A DNA stretch of 64,000 nucleotides from assembly GCF_011386835.1 (NCBI RefSeq), contig NC_088805.1, forward strand, positions 13,636,836 through 13,700,835, in the 5' to 3' direction. This document shows, in pieces, positions 21,846-32,255 of the stretch; position 1 is the first letter of the stretch; every line of letters starts with the position of its first letter. Both the position numbers and the translations under genes were made by a program. The stretch is from Chrysemys picta bellii (Eukaryota; Chordata; Testudines; Emydidae). The notes below the pieces were generated by a model. It searched no databases. It was not told the origin of the DNA and saw only the letters and a program-made list of their open reading frames with translations.

Positions 21846-23833
21846 AAGACTCCCCAGTGAGCAGAACTTTCCACATGTTGGTTCAAAAAAATCCAATTTC
21901 CTCTCATGCTGTAGCATAAGGAAGGGCTTCTTGACAGCTGCTTACTACCGCTCAGGTGCTGCAACCTTTTCTTTTGATGGTGAGTATTTGCACTTTTTTA
22001 AGTGGACAATTTTGGTTGCTATTTCCCGGGAAATCAGCTGTCATGCAGACCCATGTGAGAGGCTCAGCAGCAGGCAGAGGTCTGCGGGGCCGCTAAGCCA
22101 CAAATTGCATTGGTCCCCAAACCATCTGAGTGTTCACAAAAAGCAAAATCACTTTTGGGAAAACAAAAGTAGCTGAAAGAGTTCAACACAAACAGGTTGG
22201 TTGGAGATGGCCTGTTGGTAACAGCTCCATGAACTGTGAGGCAGTGTGCTGTGTCCTGGTCACCTGCCTGTTCCCATCCCAGAGGAGGCTGCATTTAAAA
22301 GGTGCGGTGTGTAGTTTGTGGTGGACTTTGAGACCGTGGGGTGAAAAGGGCTCATGCAAATGTAGTATAATATATTACAGTATTAACTTAGGCTTTGCTT
22401 CTTCACAGGTTTGTGGATTGAGCTATCTGGCCAAAGAGTTATGCTTGTGAATTGGAGAAATGAAGGTGCTCTTCCCTTCCTTCCCATACTCATATCCCCC
22501 CTCCCATCCCCTCTATAATATGCACTCACTTCTTCCAACTGGCTAGTTAGCATTGAGACAAGAAGGGAAACACTTAACGGCCACTTAACAGGGCAGGCTG
22601 AGTTTGGGCTCAAAGGCTACAGTCCAGAGTCAAATGCAAAATGTTGGGGCCTTAGGCTCTTTCAAGTTTTCACAGACTCCTGATGTTAGCTGCACTGTTT
22701 TCCTGTCAGCCCATTGTGTTTCCCAGACACTGCTCAGCACTCCGTCCCATTCAAATCCACAAACACACCTTTTTGAAAGGACTTTACAGATTGGATGGGA
22801 CATGACATCACAACACAGCACCCAAGAGGAGAATAACCACAAAGCACAACACAGCACAGTGCTGCTTTTCTTGCACACTGCATGGGAAAGTGCCAGCATA
22901 TTAGTGCACCTGGGCATTGTATAAGGAAAAGCCAACAACAAAGGAAGAATCCAATCATCTCCAAACCCAGTACACATTCATTTCATAGGGAGAAGGCAGC
23001 AACCAACAGCTGTAGGTTAAAATACATACAAGGAAAAGAGAAGCAACATGGAGAGTATAAACACTGAATATTGGGGGTTGAACTAAACCAGGACCCAGAT
23101 CAAAATAAGCCCTGGGTATGGTTTTGCTGAATAAAAACCCAAACTGACATGGTTTTGCAAAACAAAAGTTGTTTTTAGGTTTTCACCATCTATTATAGAA
23201 AAAAAGAAGGGCCAAACCCAGAACGATGTATCCTAATCTTTTGGATTTTTGGGGGTTCAGATAAAGTAGGATCCTGATTTTCTTTTTGTAAACAAACACA
23301 CGGTATTAGATCTATCTTACAAACAACTACAGAATAAGTCAGAACATGAACATTTAATCAGCTTGCAAATTCATTAGTGAGCTTCTGACATCAGCGGTGT
23401 ACGTCCACGTTATACAATTGTTTCTGTATAAGACTCTACTATATCCCACCAAGGTTACACTGTCTTAACATTAAATTAATAAACAACAAAATACAGGAGT
23501 CGATGGGACAACTCACATGCATAGCACTAATGCATATGTTTAAGATTTTGCAGGCATGGAGCGAAAGTTTGCTGGAAGGACTGGGAAGTGCTGTCTACAA
23601 CATAATTTTATGGCTTTACCCCACAATAGCATCATTTTTGGATAAAGATAATCAAGATACCTCGGAAGATTATTAATAAAGCGTTTCAAACAGCAAATAG
23701 AATACTTGGGATAGATAACTGAAATACACGATTAAAATGTAAAAAAATAAAACTGATTAGAAAGTTATGTCTAGCTGGGAAATACTTCATGGAAATTGGT
23801 CTTGCCACCCTCTAACACAAACTGGTTATATTA

Positions 23834-23970
23834 TGCTATGCTATGCATCTGAAGAAGTGAGCTGTAGCCCACGAAAGCTTATGCTGAAATAAATTTGTTA
23901 GTCTCTAAGGTGCCACAAGTACTCCTGTTCTTTTTGCGGATACAGACTAACACGGCTGCCACTTTGAAAC
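23834..23970 (-). mobile_element. tRNA-type SINE (turtle type), simple copy
   Basis: A complete minus-strand copy with head (minus: tttcaaagtggcagccgtgt, tagtctgtatccgc) and 3' body. It is flanked by the perfect 12-base duplication ctggttatatta at 23822-23833 and 23971-23982. It serves as the normal-structure reference for the fold-back copies at 13658 and 45470. Confidence 0.85.
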
Positions 23971-24252
23971 CTGGTTATATTACGTGTGGCATATGCAAGA
24001 AATGGAAGAACTCACACATAATTTTCCCAAATACAAAAAAGAAATTCATGTCCATTTGGTCTTCCCTCCTTGATTACTTTAATGATTCTACTCACCACCC
24101 AAAAAGCAATGAATAACTGACATTTGTAGGGTGTTGGTGTTATTTCTTAATCTCCAATAATGTATTGTCTCACAGCAAAAGGGAATAATACGAGAATGAA
24201 GTCATACATAATGGATTTCGATAGCGGGTACCTGTGATATTATCTCTGTCAC

Positions 24253-24510
24253 TCAGGCTAGTTCTATACTTAAAACGCTACCATGCTGCACTTGCACGGC
24301 TGTAGCCTTTAGTGCAAACACTCACTACAGCGACAAGAGGGCTTCTCCCATCGCTGAAGTTAATCCAGCTCCCCAAGAGGCTCTAGCTAGTTTGACAGAA
24401 GAATTTTTCCATCAACCTAGCACTGTCTACACTGGAAGCAGGTAGATTTTCCACACCGCTGAGAGACATAGCTATGCCAATGTAAATTTTCAGTGTAGAC
24501 AAGCCCTCAG
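24253..24510. mobile_element. TIR element, 'GTCTACACT' family
   Basis: Begins caggctagttctatactt and ends cagtgtagacaagccctc. The interior (ccatgctgcacttgcacggc, ccatcaacctagcactgtct) matches the class of copies near 41, 42 and 54 kb. Confidence 0.55.
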
Positions 24511-24519
24511 GAATTAAAT

Positions 24520-27190
24520 AAAAGTTACTGCTGTTCTAAGTTTATCATCATGATGGAATTCTTTTACCAACATATTTTATTATTTTAAAAAAAGAGGATT
24601 CCATTTTTTCTCTGTGTATTTATATGTCATTTATATTTTCTCACTTAAAAAAAGAACAAGACCTGACTAAATCTACCACGCTATACAGCCATTGGATACA
24701 TACACTGTATAAGACAGGGAGCCAGAATTAGATACCCAGAGCGAATACAGGCATTCCACAGGAGGAAGGAATTGAACCCAGAGACACGGAGGATGTATAT
24801 AGAATCCACAGAAGAATCCGACCTGAGGGACTGAGTTACAGGACATACACCTGTATCTCTCAGAAGAAGAAACTGAATGCAGCAGTAGACTCACAAGGTG
24901 CATCCTAGATGACTGGTTCTGAAACTAGGAACAAAAGTTAGGATGGGATACATATATTCTATAGGGAAGCTGAAGCCAGTAAAAAAAGAGACATAAGATA
25001 TATTCATTGTAGGAAGGAAGCACACTTCAATCAATCGGAGTGGTCTCACATATATACTGAAAAAAAAACCACCATTCAGTTGACTGGAGAGATTCCCATA
25101 TTTTCTCTCACACCAGTTGATCAGCCCCGATAGCAAAAATGGTATCTGTGTCAGCAACAGAAATTGAGACAGGAATTCCTGTGTATTACCAGGAATGGAA
25201 AGCAGAGCCTGTCAGATTTCATGGATTCCTGAGGTCTGGCTGTGGGATCATACAGCCCATGAATTCCCATGCATTTGCATAGCCTTACATGACTGCTGCT
25301 CTGTCTCTTTCATGAAGCAATTTGTTTGTATAGGTTCCTCCCCCCCATCTCTAGTTAGTAAGTTCCTCATCCTTGTGATCACAGGCCTGGGTGCAAACTC
25401 CAGGCAGGAATCGCAGACCTAAGGCTCCCTCCCCCCACTCCAGTATATTGTGAAATGTTTATGACCAGGGTCTTATGGCTCTGGAGGTGCTGAATAGCCT
25501 GTTTTCTCCAAGTCTCAACTCCTGATGGGCAGCTAGAGACCAACTTTTAGCCGGTTTGGTCCCTAGTTGTGCATTTTATTACCCAGTTTGTCTCTTCAGC
25601 TCACATTTGTAAACTCCCGAGTAAATTTCTCCCTGGTTAACACTCTGGAGCTCAAAGAACTTTTCATGTTTTTATTACATCCTTAGTGATTAAAGGGAAA
25701 TTTAAACCTCAAAATGTCCCCTGCCGTGATTATAAAAGCACAGCATCATTTTGGGTAGACATGTTTTTAAACAATAAATTAAAAATTAGCCCTCCTAAAG
25801 TAGACAAATGTTTTTAAGTTAAGTGCAGGATGTTATTAACAATAAATAAGTTGCAATTCCTTCATAGATCACTGGGTGGCATGTGAGTGAGTTGTATGGG
25901 CCATTAAAAGAGGTAAATTCTAATTGGACTGAGGGCAGAAGGGGTGTGAAATGGATGTATTACACTAAAAATATTAGACTTTATCCAACTTGTGTGCTTC
26001 TGCTAAGAATATACCGAGTTCCAATCTGTCATCTACGTAAGGAATCACTAGCACAAAAGTGTAGACCACCCATGCGTCCGTGATGAGAAAATGTATTTAA
26101 CTGACCAGCACTTTAAAGGCTGCAATATCTTCTGCAATAGGAACATAGATTTAAAATACAAAACAAATGTCTGTAAAGTACAATCAATGGAAACACTCAA
26201 ATTCTGTGCTAAAATTCCAAATGGGAAGGTAGGAAAGGATTGAAATTGGAACTGGGTGTGGTGAGTTCCTGCTAGGAATGGCTTATGTTCAGCTGTATAA
26301 CTATCTAATAACAAAGGGCAGTAGTTTGTTATGGTAAATTATATGAAAAATCATAGCCTGGGCATAGTAAGAGCCAGCAGAAGTGAGCCCAGGGCAAGCT
26401 TTGGGTTTGCAAAGAGAAACTGCTTGCTTTACCCACCCATACCACTAAGCTTTGTGTAGAGAGCTGCTCCGTGCCTCAGTCTCAGCGGAGAGACCAGTAT
26501 CCTTGCAGTGTGGCTACAGACTCACCAGTGAGCGGGTCACAGCCTGTCTCCTCAGCACTTGCTTGCTTGACCATTTCAGTACCTTGAACATTTTCCCCTC
26601 TAGAATGAAGGAGAAAAACAAATTCACCATCACACAGCATACAAAAATCGATCCAGATGTACATTTCCAGGTATTCAGACAAATACATTGTACCTGCACC
26701 GCTTTAAACACACATACTCACCCCCCACACTGCAGCTCCCCCATATGTAAGGATGCCATTTGTACTTCTGGACACACATTTAGACATACTAGCAACAAGC
26801 ATGGGCACATACATAGACACTACAACATGATAATTACTAAACACACAGACATATTTCTTTTATTACACAGACATACAGTGTACACACCCTCAAATACCAG
26901 AATCCTTATATTCAGACATATATATCAACAAGTAGCATTCTTCTATTCATACATCTGGGCTCTCATTCTCTCCCTCAGAGGTGCACATATGATCAATCTG
27001 CATGGATAAACTCTACGTCTATGATTCTAGAGCTTATTCCAGGGTATTTCTCTAGTGCACATGCACAGCTAAAGACAGTGAAGGGGCTAGCAGGTTAAAG
27101 TTGCCCTTTCAAATTACTTCTCGTTTATTCTCCATCCACACTTGAGGCCCTGACTATAATGAAGCTGAAACTGAGTTTAAAAAAACATGT
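24520..27190. other. Intergenic, no gene recognised
   Basis: AT-rich. 24660-25160 shows open stretches on both strands with no recognisable protein. 26690-26930 is CA-rich (repeated cacacat/acagacat words), a decayed microsatellite. No T-box C-terminal exon was recognised here although gene B's should lie in this interval. Confidence 0.45.
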
Positions 27191-27195
27191 TCAAC

Positions 27196-27301
27196 TAGGG
27201 TGACCAGATGTCCCTATTTTATTTGGGGCTTTTTTTAATATAGGCGCCTGTTACCCCCCACCCCCGTCCCGATTTTTCACACTTGCTGTCTGATCACCCT
27301 A
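27196..27301 (+). mobile_element. TIR element, 'AGGGTGACCAGATG' family, copy 3
   Basis: Starts TAGGGTGACCAGATGTCC and ends TGATCACCCTA, with the same interior (ataggcgcctgttacccccc, cccgatttttcac). It lies between genes A and B. Confidence 0.7.
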
Positions 27302-28194
27302 TGTTCAAACTTGGTTGTTTGTTATTTATTTAGTGTGTGTGGTTGGTAAGCATGATGCTTTCTTTACATTCGTGTCCATGCCCAGAAGAGTTAACAATCT
27401 CTAGACAGATGAATAACAGAGATGGCAACAGCAGAGGCATAGGGAGGAAGAGAAGAACAACAAAAACCAGGAGAAAGAGAAGCGCTTGTGGGACAGCATT
27501 GTTGGATCATTATGACATCAGAACTGGTCTTTAGCATGCTTTGTCTGGCTGGTGTGGATGGTTACAACCATATTTATAATTATGCTCAAGCTTGGGTCTT
27601 TACAGGTTTTAATCATGGTTCTAATAATTTAAGCGCTATCCACGCAGACTGGTAAAACCATGCCAGGACTGGGTTTAAGGAGAACTCTTTAAACATGTTT
27701 CCCATATTCTCTTTAAAGACCAATTTAGATAAGGCCTTTGTGGGCTTAGTCTCTGTGCCTCTTAATAAGGTGTACCCCATCTGGATTTAGAATAACCAAG
27801 AGATGAACCAAAGCAGTCTCAGAAAAGGGAATGTTATAGCAAAGTTGAGAGTACACTAGCCTTTTGGGAGGAATCTCTACTATTTTGCTACTACTGGTGC
27901 ACTACTACTACCCTAGTGGTAGCAATGGCAGGAGCATTAGCATAGAAAAGGCACCTTTTATTTTTTTTATCGTGGTGTCCTCTAAACCTGCTTTAAGCTG
28001 GTCTGACTGACTGACATGGTATTTAAAATGCTGGTGGCTAGTGTGTTCTGTCTACACCACTTCTACCACCATCTCTACCACTAATGGAGCTGCAGCTGTG
28101 GGAGTGAAATGGTGGGATATTTCCCACATATGTGTAATACAGACAAGGCCTAGGTGGTTTGGCATAACAGGAACTGTTGGTGGAGGCTTCTTAC

Positions 28195-28271
28195 CGGTTC
28201 TTCTTAGAGCTGAGGCCATTCTCTCGGAACCCCTTTGCAAATGGATTGTTATCAATCTTCAGCTGGGTAAC
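28195..28271 (-). CDS. Gene B exon: end of T-box, VTQLKIDNNPFAKGFREN
   Basis: The acceptor is CATCACAG and the donor is CG|GTAAGA. It reads VTQLKIDNNPFAKGFRENGL then SSKKN plus two bases of Arg, the same phase as the matching exon in gene A. A very long pyrimidine stretch (on the transcribed strand) lies just upstream of the acceptor, at 28285-28500. No partner exon beginning with one base plus a basic linker was found downstream. Confidence 0.86.
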
Positions 28272-28284
28272 CTGTGATGGGGAG

Positions 28285-28500
28285 ATAACAGAGGGAGAGA
28301 AGGAAATGGAAAAGAGAGAGAGATGGGAAGATGGAGACAAAGAGAAAGGAAGAGAGGAAGAAAAATGCAGAGAAAAGGAAATAGAGGGAGAGGAAGAGAG
28401 AAAAGACAGAGGAAAGGATGAGAGAAGAAGGAGGGGTAATGAGAGAAAGAGAGAAGTGGAGAGGAACAGAAAATGGGGGAAGAATGAGTGAGGGGAGAGA
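28285..28500. repeat. Purine-rich (GA) tract in gene B intron
   Basis: About 215 bases of almost pure purine on the plus strand (repeated gagaga/ggaaga words). In gene B transcripts this is a 200-base polypyrimidine stretch ending about 15 bases upstream of the acceptor of exon 28195-28271. It is imperfect, not a clean microsatellite. Confidence 0.85.
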
Positions 28501-29376
28501 GTGAAAAAGGGCATGTTAGTTATGTGGATATTCCCCAGTCTATTGGTGAAATGGCTTCAGAGTCAGACCATTCAAAAATGGAGATTATTTAAGAAGCAAG
28601 TGGGACAGGAAACCAGAAAGAGGAAAATAACAGAAACCTGGAAGATGAAGCTGGTGAAATCAGGGCACAATGCTGTCTTCAAAGGCAATAGCCCACATGA
28701 TCCTATTTCCCAAGCCCTTCACTTAAAACCAACAGGCTGGTTTCTGAGAGAATGAAAATTTTCCATATGACCATTAGAAACTTCACGGGTTTTCTTATTT
28801 TTGCTACTACAGGTTAAGCAGGAAAAAGCAGTCGTTCTTGTTATGGCACAATTATGTTCATGTCACATGCAAAGTTTGTGAAATATATTGTATTCTTTTT
28901 ATATTTAGAGTTAATTTGGTGGTCTTGATTAAAGTGAAGACTAGAGAGTACATGCTAGAGTCAGCTATGGTGCAGACATGAGCTGTACAAGCCAATACAC
29001 CCAGTCCTGATGATGTTATTGCACCCTTGGCTATTCCTGTACTGGGTCTCCCTTCAGACAAAACCATGGACAATTATGGAGTATTTTTTGTGATGTGGGC
29101 AAATGTCATTAGCTACATTACCAAACTCACACTTTTAAATTTGTGCTCAGAGCTAGGATTTGAACCGAGGTCTCCAAGGTGTTAACTAATAAACTACCTT
29201 TGTGTATTTTTAATAGCTTTAGCACCAGAGTACCTGAATCTTTCCCCATCATACCCTTAATTTCCACCTCTTAGTGCTAATGATCATTTTGCTTGAAGGA
29301 AGCTTTATTTACCCCTGAATTGCCCCAGGTTCACAGAAAGTCACAGAGAAGATGGAAGGAGTCAGAGATAAGCTAC

Positions 29377-29526
29377 CTTGGAATTCTGATAGGCTGTCAC
29401 AGCCATAAAAGTTGTTTCTGGGAACACAAAGGTGGCCACAGCATTCCAGGGCAGGGTGAGTGTATGTGCGCTGGTCAGCACCACATGGAATCGTGGTTGG
29501 TATTTGTGCATTGAATGCAATATAAT
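29377..29526 (-). CDS. Gene B exon: T-box, [16 protein letters not shown] to AYQNSK
   Basis: The acceptor is GGCTTTAG and the donor is AAG|GTAGCT. The 50 codons start [16 protein letters not shown], pass a divergent loop [18 protein letters not shown], then [16 protein letters not shown]. It is one codon longer than the matching exon of gene A, within the variable loop. Phase is 0 at both ends. Confidence 0.88.
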
Positions 29527-30299
29527 CTAAAGCCAAAGAGAGAACAAGCATTTCAGGAGGATTTGATAACAATGTTGAACTCTGTATGGCATCACTGTGA
29601 TGAACTCAATGTTCCTGGAAGAGTCACCTGGAAAGGCTTCAGAGGCAGTAGCATGTTGCACACCACCACTTTTAAATAACTGCTTATGTGCAAGTGGAAT
29701 ACAGATCACATTAGATCTAAAGGGAGTGGACATGAATGCCACACCACATGTAACCCTGAAGATTTGACTTAAATAAACAAAAGTCTAGAATAAATTTGAA
29801 ATGTAGCTCTATCCATGGGCCTGATCTTACACTTGTTGGTTCTTTCCAACCTCTCTCTCCGCCCCGCCCCCAATCTCTCTGAATTGGGACCTCCTACTCC
29901 AGACCCACTTGCCCTTCCCACTCACCATAGGTAATTGGGTGGAACTTGTCTACTTGTGCTGGTCCATCTCTCTGGAACTTCTCGCAGAGCTGTACACTGA
30001 AGTGAAAACCTTCCTTTTCACTTTAGTGTAAAACTGTCTCCACACGTCTGTGGAACAGATGGGAATATGAAAAATGCTACTGTATAGAAAGATCGTTCAT
30101 ATGGTATGGGACTGCACTGGGGGAAGAGGGTCTACAACAAATGAGATGTTTTTAGTCCAACAAGGGAAACAGTAAAGGCCAGTGCACTGCAAGGTGCATA
30201 TTGGAAAGTAATACATGGCAGAACAGGGAGGTAGCAAAGCCTCCCTCTATGGCTTGGGTGTGAACACACCTCTAGGAACAGGTCCAGGTCCAATTCTGA

Positions 30300-30735
30300 G
30301 CACCTCACTACCAGAAATTTATTGCCAAACTAGAGAGAGGCTGGAAGGACCATTTTATTAGGAGAGATTAAAATAGTTAATAGCTTGATTAAGTGATGGC
30401 TATGGGGTGAGATAAGAAAGGGACGTAACAGTGTACATATAAACACCAAAGAGGGAGAGGAATAATTTAGGGTGTTACAAGGGGTGTAACTAACAGCATA
30501 AATAGGGATGAAAATGAGACAGGGAAAATTTAAGATGAACATCAGGAAAAACGTCCTGGCTGTGAGGTGTTAGGGTGTGCAACACACTCCCAAAAGAAGG
30601 GGCGGAAGCCTCATTGCGTGGAACTTTTAAAAGTAGCCTGAACAACACAGCAGTAGTAGGACCGTAGGGAACAAACCTGCCCTGGCAGGGAGATGGGTGA
30701 GCTGCTCTAATAGGCCCTTCCATCACGTATAATTC
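30300..30735 (+). mobile_element. CR1-type LINE 3' end in gene B
   Basis: Plus-strand CR1 tail: agagaggctggaaggaccat, aagatgaacatcaggaaaaa, cgtcctggctgtgaggtgtt, ccttccatcacgtataattc. 5' truncated. It lies in the gene B intron between exons 30916 and 29526. Confidence 0.65.
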
Positions 30736-30915
30736 TGATTAATATTAATATCAGTTCTGGGTACATGAAAGAATGAATATTATTCTCCTTGTTGTGTATG
30801 AACAGCATGTCATGGCATTAGACAACTTCACAGTGCAGTGCTCCCTATAAACCAATGGTTTGTAGCACCACACATTTATTCTACGTACAAGTGAAATGGT
30901 CAGGCCTCTTCTTAC

Positions 30916-31183
30916 ATGTTCACACTGCTCCAGAGTATTGTTGGTGATCTTGAGTCTCTGGAAGGAGACTGGTTCTTTCATCCAGTGATTGCCAGGAGCT
31001 GGAGAATCTGGATGGAGGTAGAAGCGACTGGGGAAATGGGGATCAGCTTTTCCAACTGCCTCCCAGTGGCCACAGTGCCATTTATACCGAGTGTTGTCCA
31101 AAGGTACAATGTCCACCAGCATCAGGTAGAGAGAGTGAGGGTTCAGGCCGGAAACAATCACTTTGCAAGGTGGGAACATACAT
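30916..31183 (-). CDS. Gene B exon: T-box, CMFPPCK to LEQCEH
   Basis: The acceptor is CCGTGCAG and the donor is CAT|GTAAGA. The 89 codons run from a split Arg through CMFPPCKVIVSGLNPHSLYL, MLVDIVPLDNTRYKWHCGHW, EAVGKADPHFPSRFYLHPDS and [20 protein letters not shown] to NNTLEQCEH. The segment that gene A splits over two exons is one exon here. The usual Arg-Arg-Met-Phe-Pro is Arg-Cys-Met-Phe-Pro. All other T-box landmarks are present. Confidence 0.88.
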
Positions 31184-32057
31184 CTGCACGGACGGAGAAG
31201 AAAGAGAGCAGAAAAAGATTTCACTGTATGCTTGTCATAATCTGACGCCCCAACTCTTGTTCAGGGCCTTCACTTGAAGGAAGTGCACTTCCTTGGGAGC
31301 TCAAGTCACTGACTTTCTTGCACTGATAAATACAGTGGGCTAAATTCTGCCTTCATTTACACTTATGCAACCCCCGTGAAGCTGTTTACTGTCTCTGTTG
31401 AGGGCCAGTGGGACTGCACAGGGATAACAGAGGGCGGAATTTGTCCTGCTGTGTGCAATGAAAATCGAAAACCCAGATCAGATAATATACTGCAACAGTC
31501 CATATCAGGATCTGGAGAGCTCGCATAGGGCATATGACTGTAAAACTATTTAAAAGGGGGAGTACTTGCCACTCCTTTGACAAAACACAGTGAGGTTGTT
31601 ACCAAAGGCCCAGCATAATATCCAGGCTTCTGCAGTGCATCCCAGCTACTGTCTTGGTCACTGTCCCTGATGGCGAGGGTATTACTGCTCTTACTGGATC
31701 ACACAGCATGGAGCTTTCCCTTTAGTTCACCTTGTAGAGCTGTTGCCCAGGAATCATCTGACCCTCAAGCGAATGGCTTGGTCAGGGTGGTGTGCACCTT
31801 GCACACTGAGAGCACACTTTATAGTGTTATGCTGGACATGCGAACTCGTCACATTCATCTGGTGAGCCTGGTCACTAGTAAGCAGACACAGCACTTGGCT
31901 GGCTTGACCCAGAGAACAGGTGAGAGACAGAAAGGTAAAATAGTAGCTTCAGCATTGCACAGCAGATGGAACCGAAGGTGGGGTGTACCTAGGGTGGGGG
32001 GTGAGTGTTGAAAGTAACATGCCACAGGCATTCTTGGCGATACAGATTTGCTCTCAC

Positions 32058-32224
32058 CTGCCAGATTTGGTGATGATCATTTCAGTGCCAAGTGTGTAGA
32101 ACTCCTCCCACAGTGCTTTGTTCTCCAGAGAGAGCTGGACCCTGCCACAGGAACCATTTATGGATGGAGGGAAGCAGCCCTCATTATGGAAGGAAGTGAG
32201 TTGCGAGCTCTGAAGGGGTATCAT
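32058..32224 (-). CDS. Gene B exon: start and beginning of T-box
   Basis: The donor is GGCAG|GTGAGA. The chosen start is the ATG at 32224: MIPLQSSQLTSFHNEGCFPP then SINGSCGRVQLSLENKALWE, entering the T-box and ending EFYTLGTEMIITKSG plus two bases of Arg. The frame stays open upstream, and a possible acceptor (ATGCAG, exon from 32255 or 32252) would add about ten residues and imply an earlier exon. The short N-terminus before the T-box is plausible for this subfamily. The start is uncertain; the T-box part is firm. Confidence 0.78.
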
Positions 32225-32255
32225 CTGGAATTGAGGGAACAAGCCTCGGCATCTG

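Larger units (their letters stand above)
28195..32255 (-). other. Gene B: second Tbx6/Tbx16-subfamily T-box gene (partial gene model)
   Basis: Four exons (about 32058-32224/32255, 30916-31183, 29377-29526, 28195-28271) join in phase with GT-AG borders and encode an unbroken T-box. Key segments are [69 protein letters not shown] and NNPFAKGFRENGLSSKKNR. 'SLEN..LW.EF', 'FPETTF' and 'FAKGFRENG' recall TBX6, while 'NTRYKWH..WEAVGKAD' is nearer VegT/Tbx16. It is therefore a divergent member: Tbx6 proper, the frog tbx6-related gene, or the lineage some authors call Tbx7. I cannot decide without a tree. It lies about 19 kb upstream of gene A on the same strand. No C-terminal exon was recognised. Confidence 0.82.

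Noticed and set aside
24660..25160. Open stretches on both strands, considered as gene B C-terminal exon
   Set aside because: Stops interrupt the frames and no basic linker or T-box-family C-terminal pattern is seen; the phase from 28195 cannot be shown to fit.
26452..27009. 185-codon plus-strand open frame
   Set aside because: Rich in His/Thr from a decayed CA-repeat; no domain.
28191..28514. 107-codon Ser/Phe/Leu-rich minus-strand open frame
   Set aside because: Only its upstream edge is exon 28195-28271; the rest is the polypyrimidine intron tract.
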